In this document: piece by piece, positions 16,288-24,695 of the stretch
Position numbering within the stretch: the stretch's first letter is position 1
Layout: each line of letters opens with the position of its first letter
Source of the DNA: CAWBRT01 sp963832365
GTDB lineage: Bacteria > Acidobacteriota > Terriglobia > Terriglobales > Acidobacteriaceae
Length of the DNA stretch: 64,000 nt
NCBI GenBank assembly: GCA_963832365.1
Contig: CAWHUL010000002.1
Coordinates: 186,001 to 250,000, forward strand
Reading direction: 5' to 3'
The notes under the pieces: model-generated
The model's input: the letters and a program-made list of their open reading frames with translations, nothing else
Told to the model about the DNA's origin: nothing
Databases searched by the model: none
Position numbers and translations under genes: made by a program

Positions 16288-17340
16288 TTACCCGAGCTTA
16301 GCACCTACACCCGCCCGCAAATGTCCCGTGCGCAGTACTTTGACGCCGGCCATGAATTCCACAACCTGCTGTTCCGCCCAGCGTCCGTCGTAGCCGTCCG
16401 GCTGCGCCAGAAAAGCGCAATGCCCGCCATGCTCGCTGCGCATGTACGTGATATTCGGATTGGCCACCAACTTCGCTTCCGTCTCCGTCCTGAGGACAAC
16501 GAACGGGTCGTCGACGGAATGAATGACGAGCGCGGGAATGGCGATTCGATCGAGAAATTGGGCAGCGCTTGCCTTCGCATAATAATCGTCGGCGCTGGTG
16601 AAGCCCATGTATCGCGCGGTAACGAAGTGATCGAACTGCCTTACGCTATGGGCCTTCCGCAACAAGCGAACGTCGAACTTGCCGGGAAACAGCCGGGCCT
16701 TGCGCCGGAAGCGCTGAAACAGACCGCGCAGGAACCACAGCTCATAAGCGCGATTCCGCGGCTGGTGCAACCGGTCGGCGGAGGCGGCGAGATCGCATGC
16801 CGGCGAGACGGCCGCTATTGCGCGCACTTGTGGCGGGGCACTCGCTCCCCACTCACCGGCGCACTTCAGCACCTGATTGCCGCCCATGGAGAATCCTGCA
16901 AGCCCGATCGCCTCCAGCCCTTCCTGCTCGATCAGCCCGAGGACAACCCTCTGCACGTCGCGCGAAAGTCCCGATGTGTAGAGCGTGGGGCAGAGCTTCT
17001 CCGTGCCTCCACAGTTGCGCACGTTCATCCGCACCACGTTCCAGCCCCGCTGCCAGGCCTTGAAGCCGGTGCCGATCACGTAGTGCGATTGGCTGGAGCC
17101 TTCCAGTCCGTGTATCAGCAGAATCGTGAAGTGCGTTTGGCGCACGGGCTGCCAGTGGCAGTGGCAAAGCACTTGCGCGTCCGGTTCCACTTGAAAGAGC
17201 CGTTCTTCGGGCGGCGGCAACAGATTTGGGCGCGGCAAAAAGTTTCCCGCCAGCGTCTGCGCGTGTCCGCCGCGCAGCCAACGGCGTGGAAGAAAGCGAA
17301 GCGAAGAATGGAGAACGTCGTTCGGAGCCGTCAATTCCAT
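16288..17340 (-). CDS. YheT-type alpha/beta hydrolase
   Basis: This is a 350-residue serine hydrolase of the YheT/AB-hydrolase-4 group. Near the N-terminus, FLPRRWLRGGHAQTLAGNFLP is the group signature. ILLIHGLEGSSQSHY contains the oxyanion-hole HG. GFSMGGNQVLK holds the nucleophile Ser. VIHSVDDPFV carries the acid residue and EHGGHCAF the catalytic His. The protein is probably cytoplasmic; members act on esters and in some species on lipids, but the physiological substrate is not known. The gene is divergent from a small FmdB-type gene, 38 bp away, so the two promoters overlap. Confidence 0.9.
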   Translation of the reverse strand: MELTAPNDVLHSSLRFLPRRWLRGGHAQTLAGNFLPRPNLLPPPEERLFQVEPDAQVLCHCHWQPVRQTHFTILLIHGLEGSSQSHYVIGTGFKAWQRGWNVVRMNVRNCGGTEKLCPTLYTSGLSRDVQRVVLGLIEQEGLEAIGLAGFSMGGNQVLKCAGEWGASAPPQVRAIAAVSPACDLAASADRLHQPRNRAYELWFLRGLFQRFRRKARLFPGKFDVRLLRKAHSVRQFDHFVTARYMGFTSADDYYAKASAAQFLDRIAIPALVIHSVDDPFVVLRTETEAKLVANPNITYMRSEHGGHCAFLAQPDGYDGRWAEQQVVEFMAGVKVLRTGHLRAGVGAKLG

Positions 17341-17378
17341 CTATAATGGATGCAACAGATCAGATTTCGCGGAGCCCT

Positions 17379-17600
17379 ATGCCTATTTTTGAGTATATCT
17401 GTAAAGATTGCAGTCGCACCTTCGAAGCCCTGGTGATGGATTCCAAACAGCCGGAGTGTCCCGCCTGTCATGGACAACAGTTGGAGCAATTGCTCTCCAC
17501 TTTTGCACCGCGCTCCAACAGCACCGCACCTTCTGGCGCACCAAGTCCCTGTGGCGGCGGCGCCTGCGCTTCGTGCCCGAACGCCGGCATGATGGATTGA
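17379..17600 (+). CDS. FmdB-family zinc ribbon protein
   Basis: This is a 73-residue protein starting MPIFEYICKDCSRTFEALV, with a second Cys pair in ECPACHGQQLEQLLSTF: a four-Cys zinc ribbon of the FmdB type (putative regulatory protein). The C-terminus is Ser/Pro/Gly-rich and carries extra cysteines (PCGGGACASCPNAG), a tail common in these proteins. The start is the ATG at 17379, as the family N-terminus requires; upstream in-frame codons belong to the antisense of the hydrolase. Its partners are unknown. A damaged paralogue is at 16039-16233. Confidence 0.88.
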   Translation: MPIFEYICKDCSRTFEALVMDSKQPECPACHGQQLEQLLSTFAPRSNSTAPSGAPSPCGGGACASCPNAGMMD

Positions 17601-17613
17601 GATCTTCGTGGGT

Positions 17614-17649
17614 CGGGTGCCCCGTTCCAGCAAAGCTAGGGCGGGGTAG
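17614..17649 (-). repeat. Palindromic repeat, family A
   Basis: Read on the minus strand it is CTACCCCGCCCTAGC, a short loop, then an imperfectly complementary arm and CGGGGCACCCG. It belongs to the intergenic hairpin family found throughout the window. It lies just after the FmdB-type gene. Confidence 0.75.
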
Positions 17650-17700
17650 TTGACGTTCTCGTAGTGCTTAATCGCAACGCCTTTCCCAAGTCGAACCAAA

Positions 17701-17731
17701 GCCCACCCAAGCTTCGCTTGAAATGGGCATC
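17701..17731 (+). repeat. Palindromic repeat, family A (short form)
   Basis: GCCCACCCAAGC, loop TTC, GCTTGAAATGGGC: a short hairpin related to the copies at 55488 and 56796. It lies between the FmdB-type gene and the nitrilase. With the neighbours at 17614 and 17821 it fills most of this 270-bp gap. Confidence 0.7.
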
Positions 17732-17818
17732 CAAAGCGCCGTTGGCGAACCGCGCGTGAAAAACTTCCGTCGCCGTGCGATAATTCGCCGTTCCAGCATC
17801 ACTCAAGGGTTAGCTGGT

Positions 17819-17848
17819 GGCCCACATTTGCGGAGCTAATGTGGGATT
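17819..17848 (+). repeat. Palindromic repeat, family B
   Basis: CCCACATTTGC, short loop, GCTAATGTGGG. It belongs to the B subfamily (CCCACAT...ATGTGGG). It is only about 26 bp upstream of the nitrilase ATG, and so would form a hairpin in that gene's mRNA leader if transcription starts upstream. Confidence 0.7.
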
Positions 17849-17873
17849 TCACAAAGCTGCAAGGAGATTTGCC

Positions 17874-18854
17874 ATGAAACAATTTCGAGCCGCGGTGGTT
17901 CAGGCAGGGGCCGTTCCCTTCGATTGGGAGGCCAGTGTAGAGAAAGCGTGCCGGCTAACGGCTGAAGCGGCGGCCAAAGGCGTTGCCTTGGCGGTTTTTC
18001 CCGAGGCATTCATTTCCGTCTATCCGAAAGGTTTGGATTTCGGATCGCGAGTTGGCGGCCGTACTCCGGAGGGCCGCGAACAGTTCCGCAAGTATTGGGA
18101 GAGCGCCATCGAGGTGCCCGGACCGGCCACCGAAGCTCTCGGCAAGGCGGCGCGGGAGAATCACATTCATCTCGTGATCGGCGTCATCGAGCGCGATGGC
18201 GGCACGTTGTACTGCACCGCGCTCTTCTTTGCCCCGGACGGCGCTCTGCTTGGCAAACACCGCAAGCTGATGCCGACAGCCCACGAGCGCCTGGTGTGGG
18301 GATTCGGCGACGGCTCGACCATGCCGGTCTTCGACACGCCGGTGGGAAGAATCGGCGCGGTGATTTGCTGGGAAAATTACATGCCCATGTTGCGCATGGC
18401 GATGTACTCCAAGAACATACAAATCTATTGCGCGCCCACGGCCGATGACCGCGACACTTGGCTTCCTACCATGCAGCATATTGCGCTCGAGGGCCGGTGT
18501 TTTGTGCTTACCGCCTGCCAGTACATCAAGCGAGGCAGTTTCCCCGCCGACTACCCGGCGCAGCAGGGCGACGATCCCAATACGGTCCTCATGCGCGGCG
18601 GCAGTTGCATCATCAGCCCCTTGGGACGCGTGCTCGCCGCCCCCAGCTTCGACGGCGAATGCATTTTGACCGCTGACATCGATCTCGACGAAATTCCGCG
18701 CTCCAAGTACGACTTCGATGTGGTAGGACATTACGCCCGGCCAGACATCTTCCGGCTCTCGGTCAACGAGCGGCGAACCCCGCCCGTCACCAGCGCAGTC
18801 GAGTGGAGTGAGGAGACACTGGCCCGCCACTTGGCGGCAGACCCTCTGGTTTGA
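17874..18854 (+). CDS. Nitrilase-family amidohydrolase
   Basis: This is a 326-residue enzyme that hydrolyses nitriles or related C-N bonds to acids and ammonia. The catalytic triad is clear: Glu in LAVFPEAFISVYPKG, Lys in LLGKHRKLMPT, Cys in IGAVICWENYMPM. HERLVWGFGDGS and the FPEAFISVYP pattern are typical of true aliphatic/aromatic nitrilases rather than amidases. The ATG at 17874 has an AAGGAG ribosome site at good spacing. It is followed after 34 bp by a restriction-methyltransferase gene of different character, so no operon logic is evident. Substrate is unknown. Confidence 0.92.
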   Translation: MKQFRAAVVQAGAVPFDWEASVEKACRLTAEAAAKGVALAVFPEAFISVYPKGLDFGSRVGGRTPEGREQFRKYWESAIEVPGPATEALGKAARENHIHLVIGVIERDGGTLYCTALFFAPDGALLGKHRKLMPTAHERLVWGFGDGSTMPVFDTPVGRIGAVICWENYMPMLRMAMYSKNIQIYCAPTADDRDTWLPTMQHIALEGRCFVLTACQYIKRGSFPADYPAQQGDDPNTVLMRGGSCIISPLGRVLAAPSFDGECILTADIDLDEIPRSKYDFDVVGHYARPDIFRLSVNERRTPPVTSAVEWSEETLARHLAADPLV

Positions 18855-21247
18855 AAGAATTACGACGCGAGCACGAAACACAAAGCCCATGCCTCTTTCA
18901 CTACCCGAGTTTGTCGAACGCTGGAAGGCCAGCACGCTTTCTGAGCGATCAGCCGCGCAGAGCCACTTTATAGACCTGTGCCAAGTTCTGGGACATCCCC
19001 ATCCCGCCGCCGCAGACCAGACCGGAGACAGCTTTACCTTTGAGAAACACGTTTCCAAGCTCAGAGGTGGCAAGGGCTTTGCCGACGTGTGGAAGCGTGG
19101 CTTTTTTGCATGGGAGTACAAGGGCAAGCACAAAGACCTGCAAGCCGCTTACATCCAGCTCAATGACTATCGCGAAGACCTTGAGAACCCACGCCTGCTC
19201 GTGACGTGCGACCAAGATCGCTTCGAGGTTCACACGAACTTCGAGAACACGCGCCCACTGGTTTACAGCTTTACCCTGGACGAACTACTGGCGGGTACGC
19301 CTACTGCAAATTGCGCATTGGCTCCGCTTGATGTTCTACGGGCCGTGTTCACTGACCCAAGCCTTTTGCGTCCGGAGGCCGCGCAAGCCCGCGTTACCGA
19401 AAGAGTGGCGGCGGAGTTCGCCAAGCTCGCTGACAGCCTGGAGAGCCGAGGAATTGAGCCGCAGCGTGCCGCGCATTTCCTGATGCGCCTGCTTTTCTGT
19501 CTGTTTGCCGATAGCATCGGCCTGCTGCCCGAACATCTCTTTCGCCGCATGATCGAGGCCGACAAAGGCAAGCCCGCCAATTTTGCACGCAAGCTGCGCC
19601 AGCTTTTCGCCGCCATGTCCACCAGCGGCAGCACCTTTGGAATGCACGACATTCACTGGTTCAACGGCGGTCTGTTTGCCGATGACGAAGTGTTTAACCT
19701 GGACTGGCGAGACCTGAGCGTGCTGAACATTGCCGCCGCGCTCGATTGGTCACAGGTAGAACCCGCCATCTTCGGCACGCTCTTTGAGCGCAGCCTGGAC
19801 CCCGGCAAGCGTTCGCAGCTTGGCCAGCACTACACCAGCAAGGAAGACATTCTGCTGATTGTTGAGCCCGTGGTGATTGAGCCTTTGCAGCGGCGCTGGC
19901 AGATTGTGAAGGCGGAGGCGGAAGCAGTAGCGGCGGCGGCTGACAAGGCAAAGGGCCGCGAATACGCGAAGCTCCGCGCCGATCTGGAAGAACGGGTGCT
20001 CGATTGGGTAGCGGAGCTTTCCAGCGTCCGCATTCTTGACCCCGCCTGCGGCAGCGGTAATTTTCTCTATCTCGCCTTGCGGCGAATGCTGGATTTGTGG
20101 CACGAAGCCCGCGTCTTCGCCGCGCACTATGGCCTTCCGACATTCCTGGATAAGCAGGTTCACCCCTCGCAGCTCTACGGGCTGGAGACCAACATCTACG
20201 CGCAAGAATTGGCATCCGTAGTGGTATGGATTGGCTATCTGCAATGGCTCAATCAGAACGGTATCGGCTGGCCTACGGAGCCGATTCTGCGCAAGCTCGA
20301 TAACATCCAAAATCGGGATGCCGTACTCGCCCATGACGCTAAAGGTAACGCGGTTGAACCAGCATGGCCGGAAGTAAATTTCATCATCGGAAATCCGCCG
20401 TTCTTGGGTGACAAGAAAATGCGCGGTGAGCTTGGCGACAAGTACGTTGATGAGTTGCGCCAGCTCTACGCGGGCCGCGTTCCGGGCGGTGCGGACCTTG
20501 TGACGTTCTGGTTTGAGCGCGCCCGCGCACAGATTCAGGAAGGCAAGGCGAAGCGCGCGGGCTTGCTGGCAACCCAAGGCATTCGCGGCGGGGCAAACCG
20601 CACAGTCCTGGACCGCATATTAGAAAGCGGCAGTATCGTCATGGCCTGGAGTGATCGCGAATGGATTCTGGATGGGGCAAACGTCCATGTCTCAATAGTT
20701 GCTTTTGATGAGGGTTCACAGGTAGAGCGCTGGCTGGACGGTTGTCCGGTGAAAAGAATTAATGCCAACCTCACAGGCGAGGCGGATACTGCTTCAGCCG
20801 TAGCGCTCCCTGAAAACGCAGGAATCTGTTTTGTGGGGCCATCCCCTCACGGTTCTTTCGATATTGATCGTGAGTTGGCGCATCGAATGCTCGCATCACC
20901 GTTGAATGTGAACGGACGCCCCAATTCAGACGTGGTTCGACCTGTTGCGAGTGCTGTTGATATAGGGCGAGGTTCCCGAAATATGTGGACAATTGATTTT
21001 GGAACAGAGACAACTGAGGGGGAGGCTGCACAATACGAAGCACCGTTTGAGCATGTGAAATCCGTCGTATATCCAGAACGAAAAGGAAATCATCGTGACG
21101 CCTATCGGGAGAGGTGGTGGCTGTATGCGGAGGCTCGGCCCGGAATGAGAAGGGCTATCGCTTCTCTCTCGCGCTACATTGCAACTCCAAGGGTCTCAAA
21201 GCATCGACTGTTCGTTTGGCAAATGCCTCAAGTGCTTAGAGCTTGTT

Positions 21248-21763
21248 TCAAAAATATCTCCGAAGCGTAATCCAGAAGCAGGCGAGGTAGAAGAAGGCGG
21301 AGTAAGTGGAGAGCAGATGCTCATGACGAACCAGCAACCGGCGGAACTGACCGAGCCAAGCGTTGGTTCGCTCCACGATCCAGCGACGCTTATAGCGCCG
21401 CAATTTGCGTCCATCTTCATAACGCCGTTCCTTGTTGTTGCTCCGGTAGGGCACAATCAACTCAATGCCGCGCTTCTTGAACCGCTCCCGCAGTGGGTCG
21501 GAATCGTAGCCGCGGTCGGCAATCACGCGCTCCGGCCTTTGCCGCGGACAGCCTTTCGGCCGGGGGACGCGGATTTCGTCGAGCGTGGCTTCCGCAAGCT
21601 TAACTTCAGCCGGAGAGGCACTTTCCAGCCGAACTCCCAGCGGAATACCTTCACCGTCGACCAGTACCATCCACTTCGTGCCCTTGCCCCGCTTGGTTTT
21701 ACCCACTGCAGCGCCCCCTTTTTCGCCGGGGCGAAGCTGCCGTCCAAGAAGGTCTCGTCCCAT
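21248..21763 (-). CDS. IS5-family transposase, second frame (orfB)
   Basis: This frame carries the C-terminal catalytic half: GKTKRGKGTKWMVLVDGEGIPL, then PERVIADRGYDSDPLRERF with the second Asp, and RRWIVERTNAWLGQFRRLLVRHE with the catalytic Glu. It overlaps orfA by about 240 bp in the -1 frame. A fusion at the A5G5 run gives ...DGSFAPAKKGAAVGKTKRGKG..., a continuous family sequence of about 265 residues. Its own ATG at 21763 is probably not used. Active transposase is plausible. Confidence 0.85.
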   Translation of the reverse strand: MGRDLLGRQLRPGEKGGAAVGKTKRGKGTKWMVLVDGEGIPLGVRLESASPAEVKLAEATLDEIRVPRPKGCPRQRPERVIADRGYDSDPLRERFKKRGIELIVPYRSNNKERRYEDGRKLRRYKRRWIVERTNAWLGQFRRLLVRHEHLLSTYSAFFYLACFWITLRRYF

Positions 21764-22056
21764 TTGAGCAGAGCGGCCTCATCCAGCGCTCCCAACAGCG
21801 CACGCCAGGCCTCCAGCCAGACGCCTTCCTCTTGCCATTGCTGCAGCCGCCGCCAGCAGGTCGAGGGTGAGGGAAACTCGTCGGGCAGAAACCGCCACGC
21901 CGCGCCCGTTTGTAGAATCCACAGGATGCCCTCGAAGCAAGCTCGATTCGATGCAGGCGGCCGGCCTCGTTTATCGCGCCGCTGCCTCCGTTTCGGCAGC
22001 AAAGGCTCAATTAACTCCCACTGCTCGTCTGTCAACAGCTTCTGCCGTTTCTTCAT
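21523..22056 (-). CDS. IS5-family transposase, first frame (orfA)
   Basis: This is the N-terminal half of the transposase, starting MKKRQKLLTDEQWELIEPLLP. It contains the DUF4096-like helix-turn-helix (GILWILQTGAAWRFLPDEFPSPSTCWRRLQQW) and the first catalytic Asp segment KWDETFLDGSFAPAKKG. After about residue 115 the frame leaves the family sequence, which continues in the other frame (orfB). The run A5G5 (complement of 21714-21723) sits at the switch, so a -1 ribosomal slip is likely to make the full enzyme. Alone this product lacks the rest of the DDE site. Confidence 0.85.
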   Translation of the reverse strand: MKKRQKLLTDEQWELIEPLLPKRRQRRDKRGRPPASNRACFEGILWILQTGAAWRFLPDEFPSPSTCWRRLQQWQEEGVWLEAWRALLGALDEAALLKWDETFLDGSFAPAKKGALQWVKPSGARARSGWYWSTVKVFRWEFGWKVPLRLKLSLRKPRSTKSASPGRKAVRGKGRSA

Positions 22057-22647
22057 GGCAGAAGCTCACCAGCAAACCCGCCTCAGACATAAGTACCTAA
22101 TGCGAGGCCGAACCTATTTTTGAAACACGCTCTAGTAACGATGGGACCATCGTCTTTGCCCGCGAAGATGACTACTTCTTTGGCGTGTTACATTCCCGGC
22201 TCCATGAAGTGTGGGCCCGTGCGCAGGGAACTCAGTTGCGTGAGGTCGAAAGCGGCTTCCGCTATACTCCCTCTTCGACTTTTGAAACCTACCCGTTTCC
22301 GTGGGCACCTGGACATGAGCCTGTAGATACGCCAAAAGTGAAAGGCATCGCAGCAGCGGCGTGTGAATTGGTAGAAAAGCGCGATGCGTGGCTCAATCCG
22401 CCGGACGCGACCCAAGACGAACTCAAGAAGCGCACGCTTACCAATCTCTACGCCCGCCCCGCGTGGCTGGCGGACGCACACCGCAAACTGGATGAGGCCG
22501 TCTTTGCCGCTTACGGCTGGCCCGCCACGCTCACCGATGCCGAACTCTTGGAACGTCTGCTGACCCTGAATCACCAGCGCGCTGCCGCGGTGGGAAGATA
22601 GGTGCCGACGATTCTTTCAAAATTGTTTGGGCAGAAACAAAAATATC

Positions 22648-22679
22648 GGTAGGAGCGGCAGGACTCGAACCTGCGACCC
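22648..22679 (-). repeat. 32-bp duplicate of the tRNA-Arg 3' end (att-like)
   Basis: Bases 22648-22679 are identical over 32 positions to 23189-23220, the T-arm and acceptor end of tRNA-Arg. The duplicate does not continue into a tRNA. Such a copy of a tRNA 3' end is what integrases leave at the far end of an inserted element. The piece between the two copies is 541 bp and holds one VOC gene. No integrase is present. Confidence 0.85.
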
Positions 22680-22705
22680 CTTCCCTTCCCCCAATCTCCA
22701 TTGGG

Positions 22706-23146
22706 TTATGGGTTAGGCCTTTCGATAAATTCAAACGTGTTTCCATCACAATCTTCCAGGTAAACAACCTTCGCGCCCCGATTCGGACCTGCCGGAATCG
22801 TTAGAGGTGAGGACATAAATTTCACCCCTTTTGCCGACATTTCCGCGTACATGGTGTCAAGCTCATCAACGTTGAAGCAAACGTGCGCACTCCCAATGTT
22901 GCACGTCCGGGTGTCGAGTTTTTCTCCTCGCGACGTAAGATATTCAATCAATTCAATTTTAAAATCTGCGGCGGTCAGATAGGCAATCCGCAATGATGCA
23001 CCAGGAATGCCCGTCACTTTCTCGCTAAAAGCAACGCCCCGCTCAGAAATATCAATCAATTTCATACCGAGGGAATGAACGTAAAACTCCACTGCTTTCT
23101 CAACGCTACTCACGGTAAAGCTGACATGATTCACACTGGTATACAT
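22706..23146 (-). CDS. VOC-family (glyoxalase-like) protein
   Basis: This is a 146-residue protein of the vicinal oxygen chelate fold, with two beta-alpha-beta-beta-beta modules. The first begins VNHVSFTVSSVEKAVEFYVHSLGMKL. The second includes SAHVCFNVDELDTMYAEMSAKGVKFMSSP and ends VVYLEDCDGNTFEFIE. Metal-ligand positions appear as His in NHVSF, Glu in IELIEY, His in SAHVCF and Glu in TFEFIE. Members are glyoxalases, dioxygenases or resistance proteins; which applies here is unclear. An AAAGGA ribosome site precedes the ATG. It is alone between two copies of a tRNA 3' end, suggesting that it came in with a small integrative fragment. Confidence 0.85.
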   Translation of the reverse strand: MYTSVNHVSFTVSSVEKAVEFYVHSLGMKLIDISERGVAFSEKVTGIPGASLRIAYLTAADFKIELIEYLTSRGEKLDTRTCNIGSAHVCFNVDELDTMYAEMSAKGVKFMSSPLTIPAGPNRGAKVVYLEDCDGNTFEFIERPNP

Positions 23147-23187
23147 GGTGTCCTTTGATGTTTGCGGTTGGAGCTAACGAAAGATAA

Positions 23188-23264
23188 TGGTAGGAGCGGC
23201 AGGACTCGAACCTGCGACCCTCTGCTTAGAAGGCAGATGCTCTATCCACCTGAGCTACGCTCCC
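23188..23264 (-). tRNA. tRNA-Arg(TCT)
   Basis: The minus strand folds into a complete 77-nt tRNA. The acceptor is GGGAGCG paired with CGCTCCT (first pair G-U), the D-arm is GCTCAGGTGGATAGAGC, and the anticodon stem TCTGC/GCAGA encloses loop CTTCTAA with anticodon TCT. The T-loop is GTTCGAGTC and the 3' end is an encoded CCA. The anticodon reads AGA/AGG arginine codons. Its 3' half is duplicated at 22648-22679. Confidence 0.96.
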
Positions 23265-23304
23265 GCAACGTCATCATTCTACCGCAGTTGAGCTCGAACT
23301 GAGT

Positions 23305-23338
23305 CCCACATCTGCTGACTGCGGCAGATGTGGGCACC
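23305..23338 (+). repeat. Palindromic repeat, family B
   Basis: CCCACATCTGC, loop TGACTGCG, GCAGATGTGGG, then CACC. The 11-bp stem is perfect. It lies between tRNA-Arg and the acyl-CoA dehydrogenase stop codon; this gap (23265-23395) holds nothing else. Confidence 0.8.
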
Positions 23339-23395
23339 GTCGATTGCGGAAGACGTATTACGCGGCACAGGCAAGCGTCCAATGCCGACGTGATG

Positions 23396-24574
23396 TCATT
23401 TTCCGCCGAGCACCAGCTTGGCGATGGTGGCCAGCTGCATATTCGAGGTTCCTTCGTAGATGCTGCCGATCTTTGAATCGCGAAAGAATTTTTCCGCCGG
23501 GTAGTCTTTAGTGAAGCCGTAGCCGCCAAGAATTTCCACTGCCAGTGATGCCACGCGCTCGGCGACCTGCGAACAGAACAGCTTGGTCATTGCCGATTCT
23601 TTCAGGAAAGGCATGCCGGAGTCTTTCATCCGGGCGACGTTATAAACCATCATGCGCATGGCCGTGACCTCGGTTGCCATCTGCGCCAGTTGGAACTGAA
23701 TGGCCTGGAAGTTCGCGAGCGGCTGGCCGAACTGCTTGCGCTCCTGCGCGTACTTTACCGCCACATCCAAAGCTCCTTGCGCCAAGCCCAGCATCTGGGC
23801 GCCGATCCCTATGCGTCCCTCGTTCAGCGTTTCGATGGCGATCTTGTAGCCTTTGCCAACCTCTCCAAGCAGGTTTTCCTTGGGCACTTTGCAATCTTCC
23901 AGGATCAATTCGCAGGTGGAAGAAGCGCGGATGCCGAGCTTGTCTTCCTTTTTGCCGACCGAAAATCCCGGAAAGCTTTTTTCCACCAGGAACGCGGTAA
24001 CGCCACGGTAGCCGGCCGCCGGGTCCACCGTGGTCAGCATAATAAACAGGCTTGCTTCCTTGCCATTGGTGATCCACATCTTCTGCCCATTGAGCAGCCA
24101 GTGGTCACCTTTGTCCTGGGCGCGGCACTGCAAGGCGAAAGCATCGGACCCTGATCCGGCCTCGCTCAAAGCGTAAGCGCCAACCCACTCGCTCGCCATC
24201 TTCGGCAAATACTTCTTCTTCTGTTGCTCGTTGGCCCAGCGGAGTATGGCGTTATTCACCAGAGTGTTTTGCACATCGATGACCACGGCCGCTGAGGGAT
24301 CGACGCGCGATATCTCCTCGACCGCTAGAATGGCTTCGAAAAAGCTTGCGCCGCTGCCCCCGTACTGCTCGGGAATTTCAATCCCCATCAGTCCGAGCTG
24401 AAAAAACTGCTCGATCAGCGAATGTTCGAAGACCCCTTTTTCGTCCATGTCCTTGACCAGCGGACGAACCGCCTCCTCGGCGAACTGACGGACGCTATCA
24501 CGGAACAACTGCTCGTCCTCGGTTAGCGCAAGCAGCGACTGGGGCGCCACGGATGAAGCAGGAGATGTGGGCAT
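23396..24574 (-). CDS. Acyl-CoA dehydrogenase
   Basis: This is a 392-residue FAD enzyme that introduces the trans-2 double bond in acyl-CoA during beta-oxidation. Visible motifs are LMGIEIPEQYGGSGASF at the start, the FAD-binding YALSEAGSGSDAFAL and WITNGKEA, the middle beta-domain KEDKLGIRASSTCELILEDCKVP, and the C-terminal RDSKIGSIYEGTSNMQL, where the Glu of YEGTS is the usual catalytic base of short- and medium-chain types. The ATG at 24574 has a GAGG site about 9 bases upstream. It is followed by the tRNA on the same strand. Chain-length preference cannot be told. No electron-transfer flavoprotein gene is in the window. Confidence 0.95.
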   Translation of the reverse strand: MPTSPASSVAPQSLLALTEDEQLFRDSVRQFAEEAVRPLVKDMDEKGVFEHSLIEQFFQLGLMGIEIPEQYGGSGASFFEAILAVEEISRVDPSAAVVIDVQNTLVNNAILRWANEQQKKKYLPKMASEWVGAYALSEAGSGSDAFALQCRAQDKGDHWLLNGQKMWITNGKEASLFIMLTTVDPAAGYRGVTAFLVEKSFPGFSVGKKEDKLGIRASSTCELILEDCKVPKENLLGEVGKGYKIAIETLNEGRIGIGAQMLGLAQGALDVAVKYAQERKQFGQPLANFQAIQFQLAQMATEVTAMRMMVYNVARMKDSGMPFLKESAMTKLFCSQVAERVASLAVEILGGYGFTKDYPAEKFFRDSKIGSIYEGTSNMQLATIAKLVLGGK

Positions 24575-24695
24575 ATCGAAAGACCTCTATCAAAAAAGAA
24601 TCAATGCGACCGAAAATTATAGACCAGTTTCACGACATGAAACCGGCGCGGGTACTTCACGATTGATCAAGGCCGGCCAGGGAAGGAAATTTCTC

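Larger units (their letters stand above)
21239..22132 (-). mobile_element. IS5-family (IS427-like) insertion sequence, 894 bp
   Basis: A complete insertion sequence. The ends are inverted repeats: GAGCTTGTTTCAAAAATA at 21239 and, on the other strand from 22132, GAGCGTGTTTCAAAAATA (one mismatch in 18). Both sides are flanked by TA (21237-21238 and 22133-22134), the target duplication typical of this group. Two overlapping minus-strand frames encode the transposase. It interrupts the MmeI-like gene. Intact ends, an exact duplication and open frames suggest recent insertion. Confidence 0.95.
18889..22601 (+). pseudogene. MmeI-like type IIL/IIG restriction-methyltransferase, split by an IS
   Basis: A single polypeptide that both methylates and cuts DNA. 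The start at 18889 (MPLSLPEFVERWK) gives the family's N-terminal nuclease with D66, E76 and K78 in GFADVW...AWEYKGK, spaced as in MmeI. The adenine methyltransferase follows: DPACGSGNFLYLAL near residue 384 and NPPF near residue 502. The C-terminal target-recognition region is interrupted after VWQMPQVL by an 894-bp IS (21239-22132). Removing the IS and one TA copy restores an unbroken frame, PQVLSNDGTIVFAREDDYFFGV, to the stop at 22601, about 938 residues, close to MmeI (919). The present gene would make a truncated protein ending in IS-derived residues (ACFKNISEA). It lies next to a tRNA gene, which fits an acquired island. Confidence 0.9.

Noticed and set aside
16070..16393. Plus-strand frame opposite the FmdB-type pseudogene
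   Set aside because: It is antisense to the recognisable zinc-ribbon sequence.
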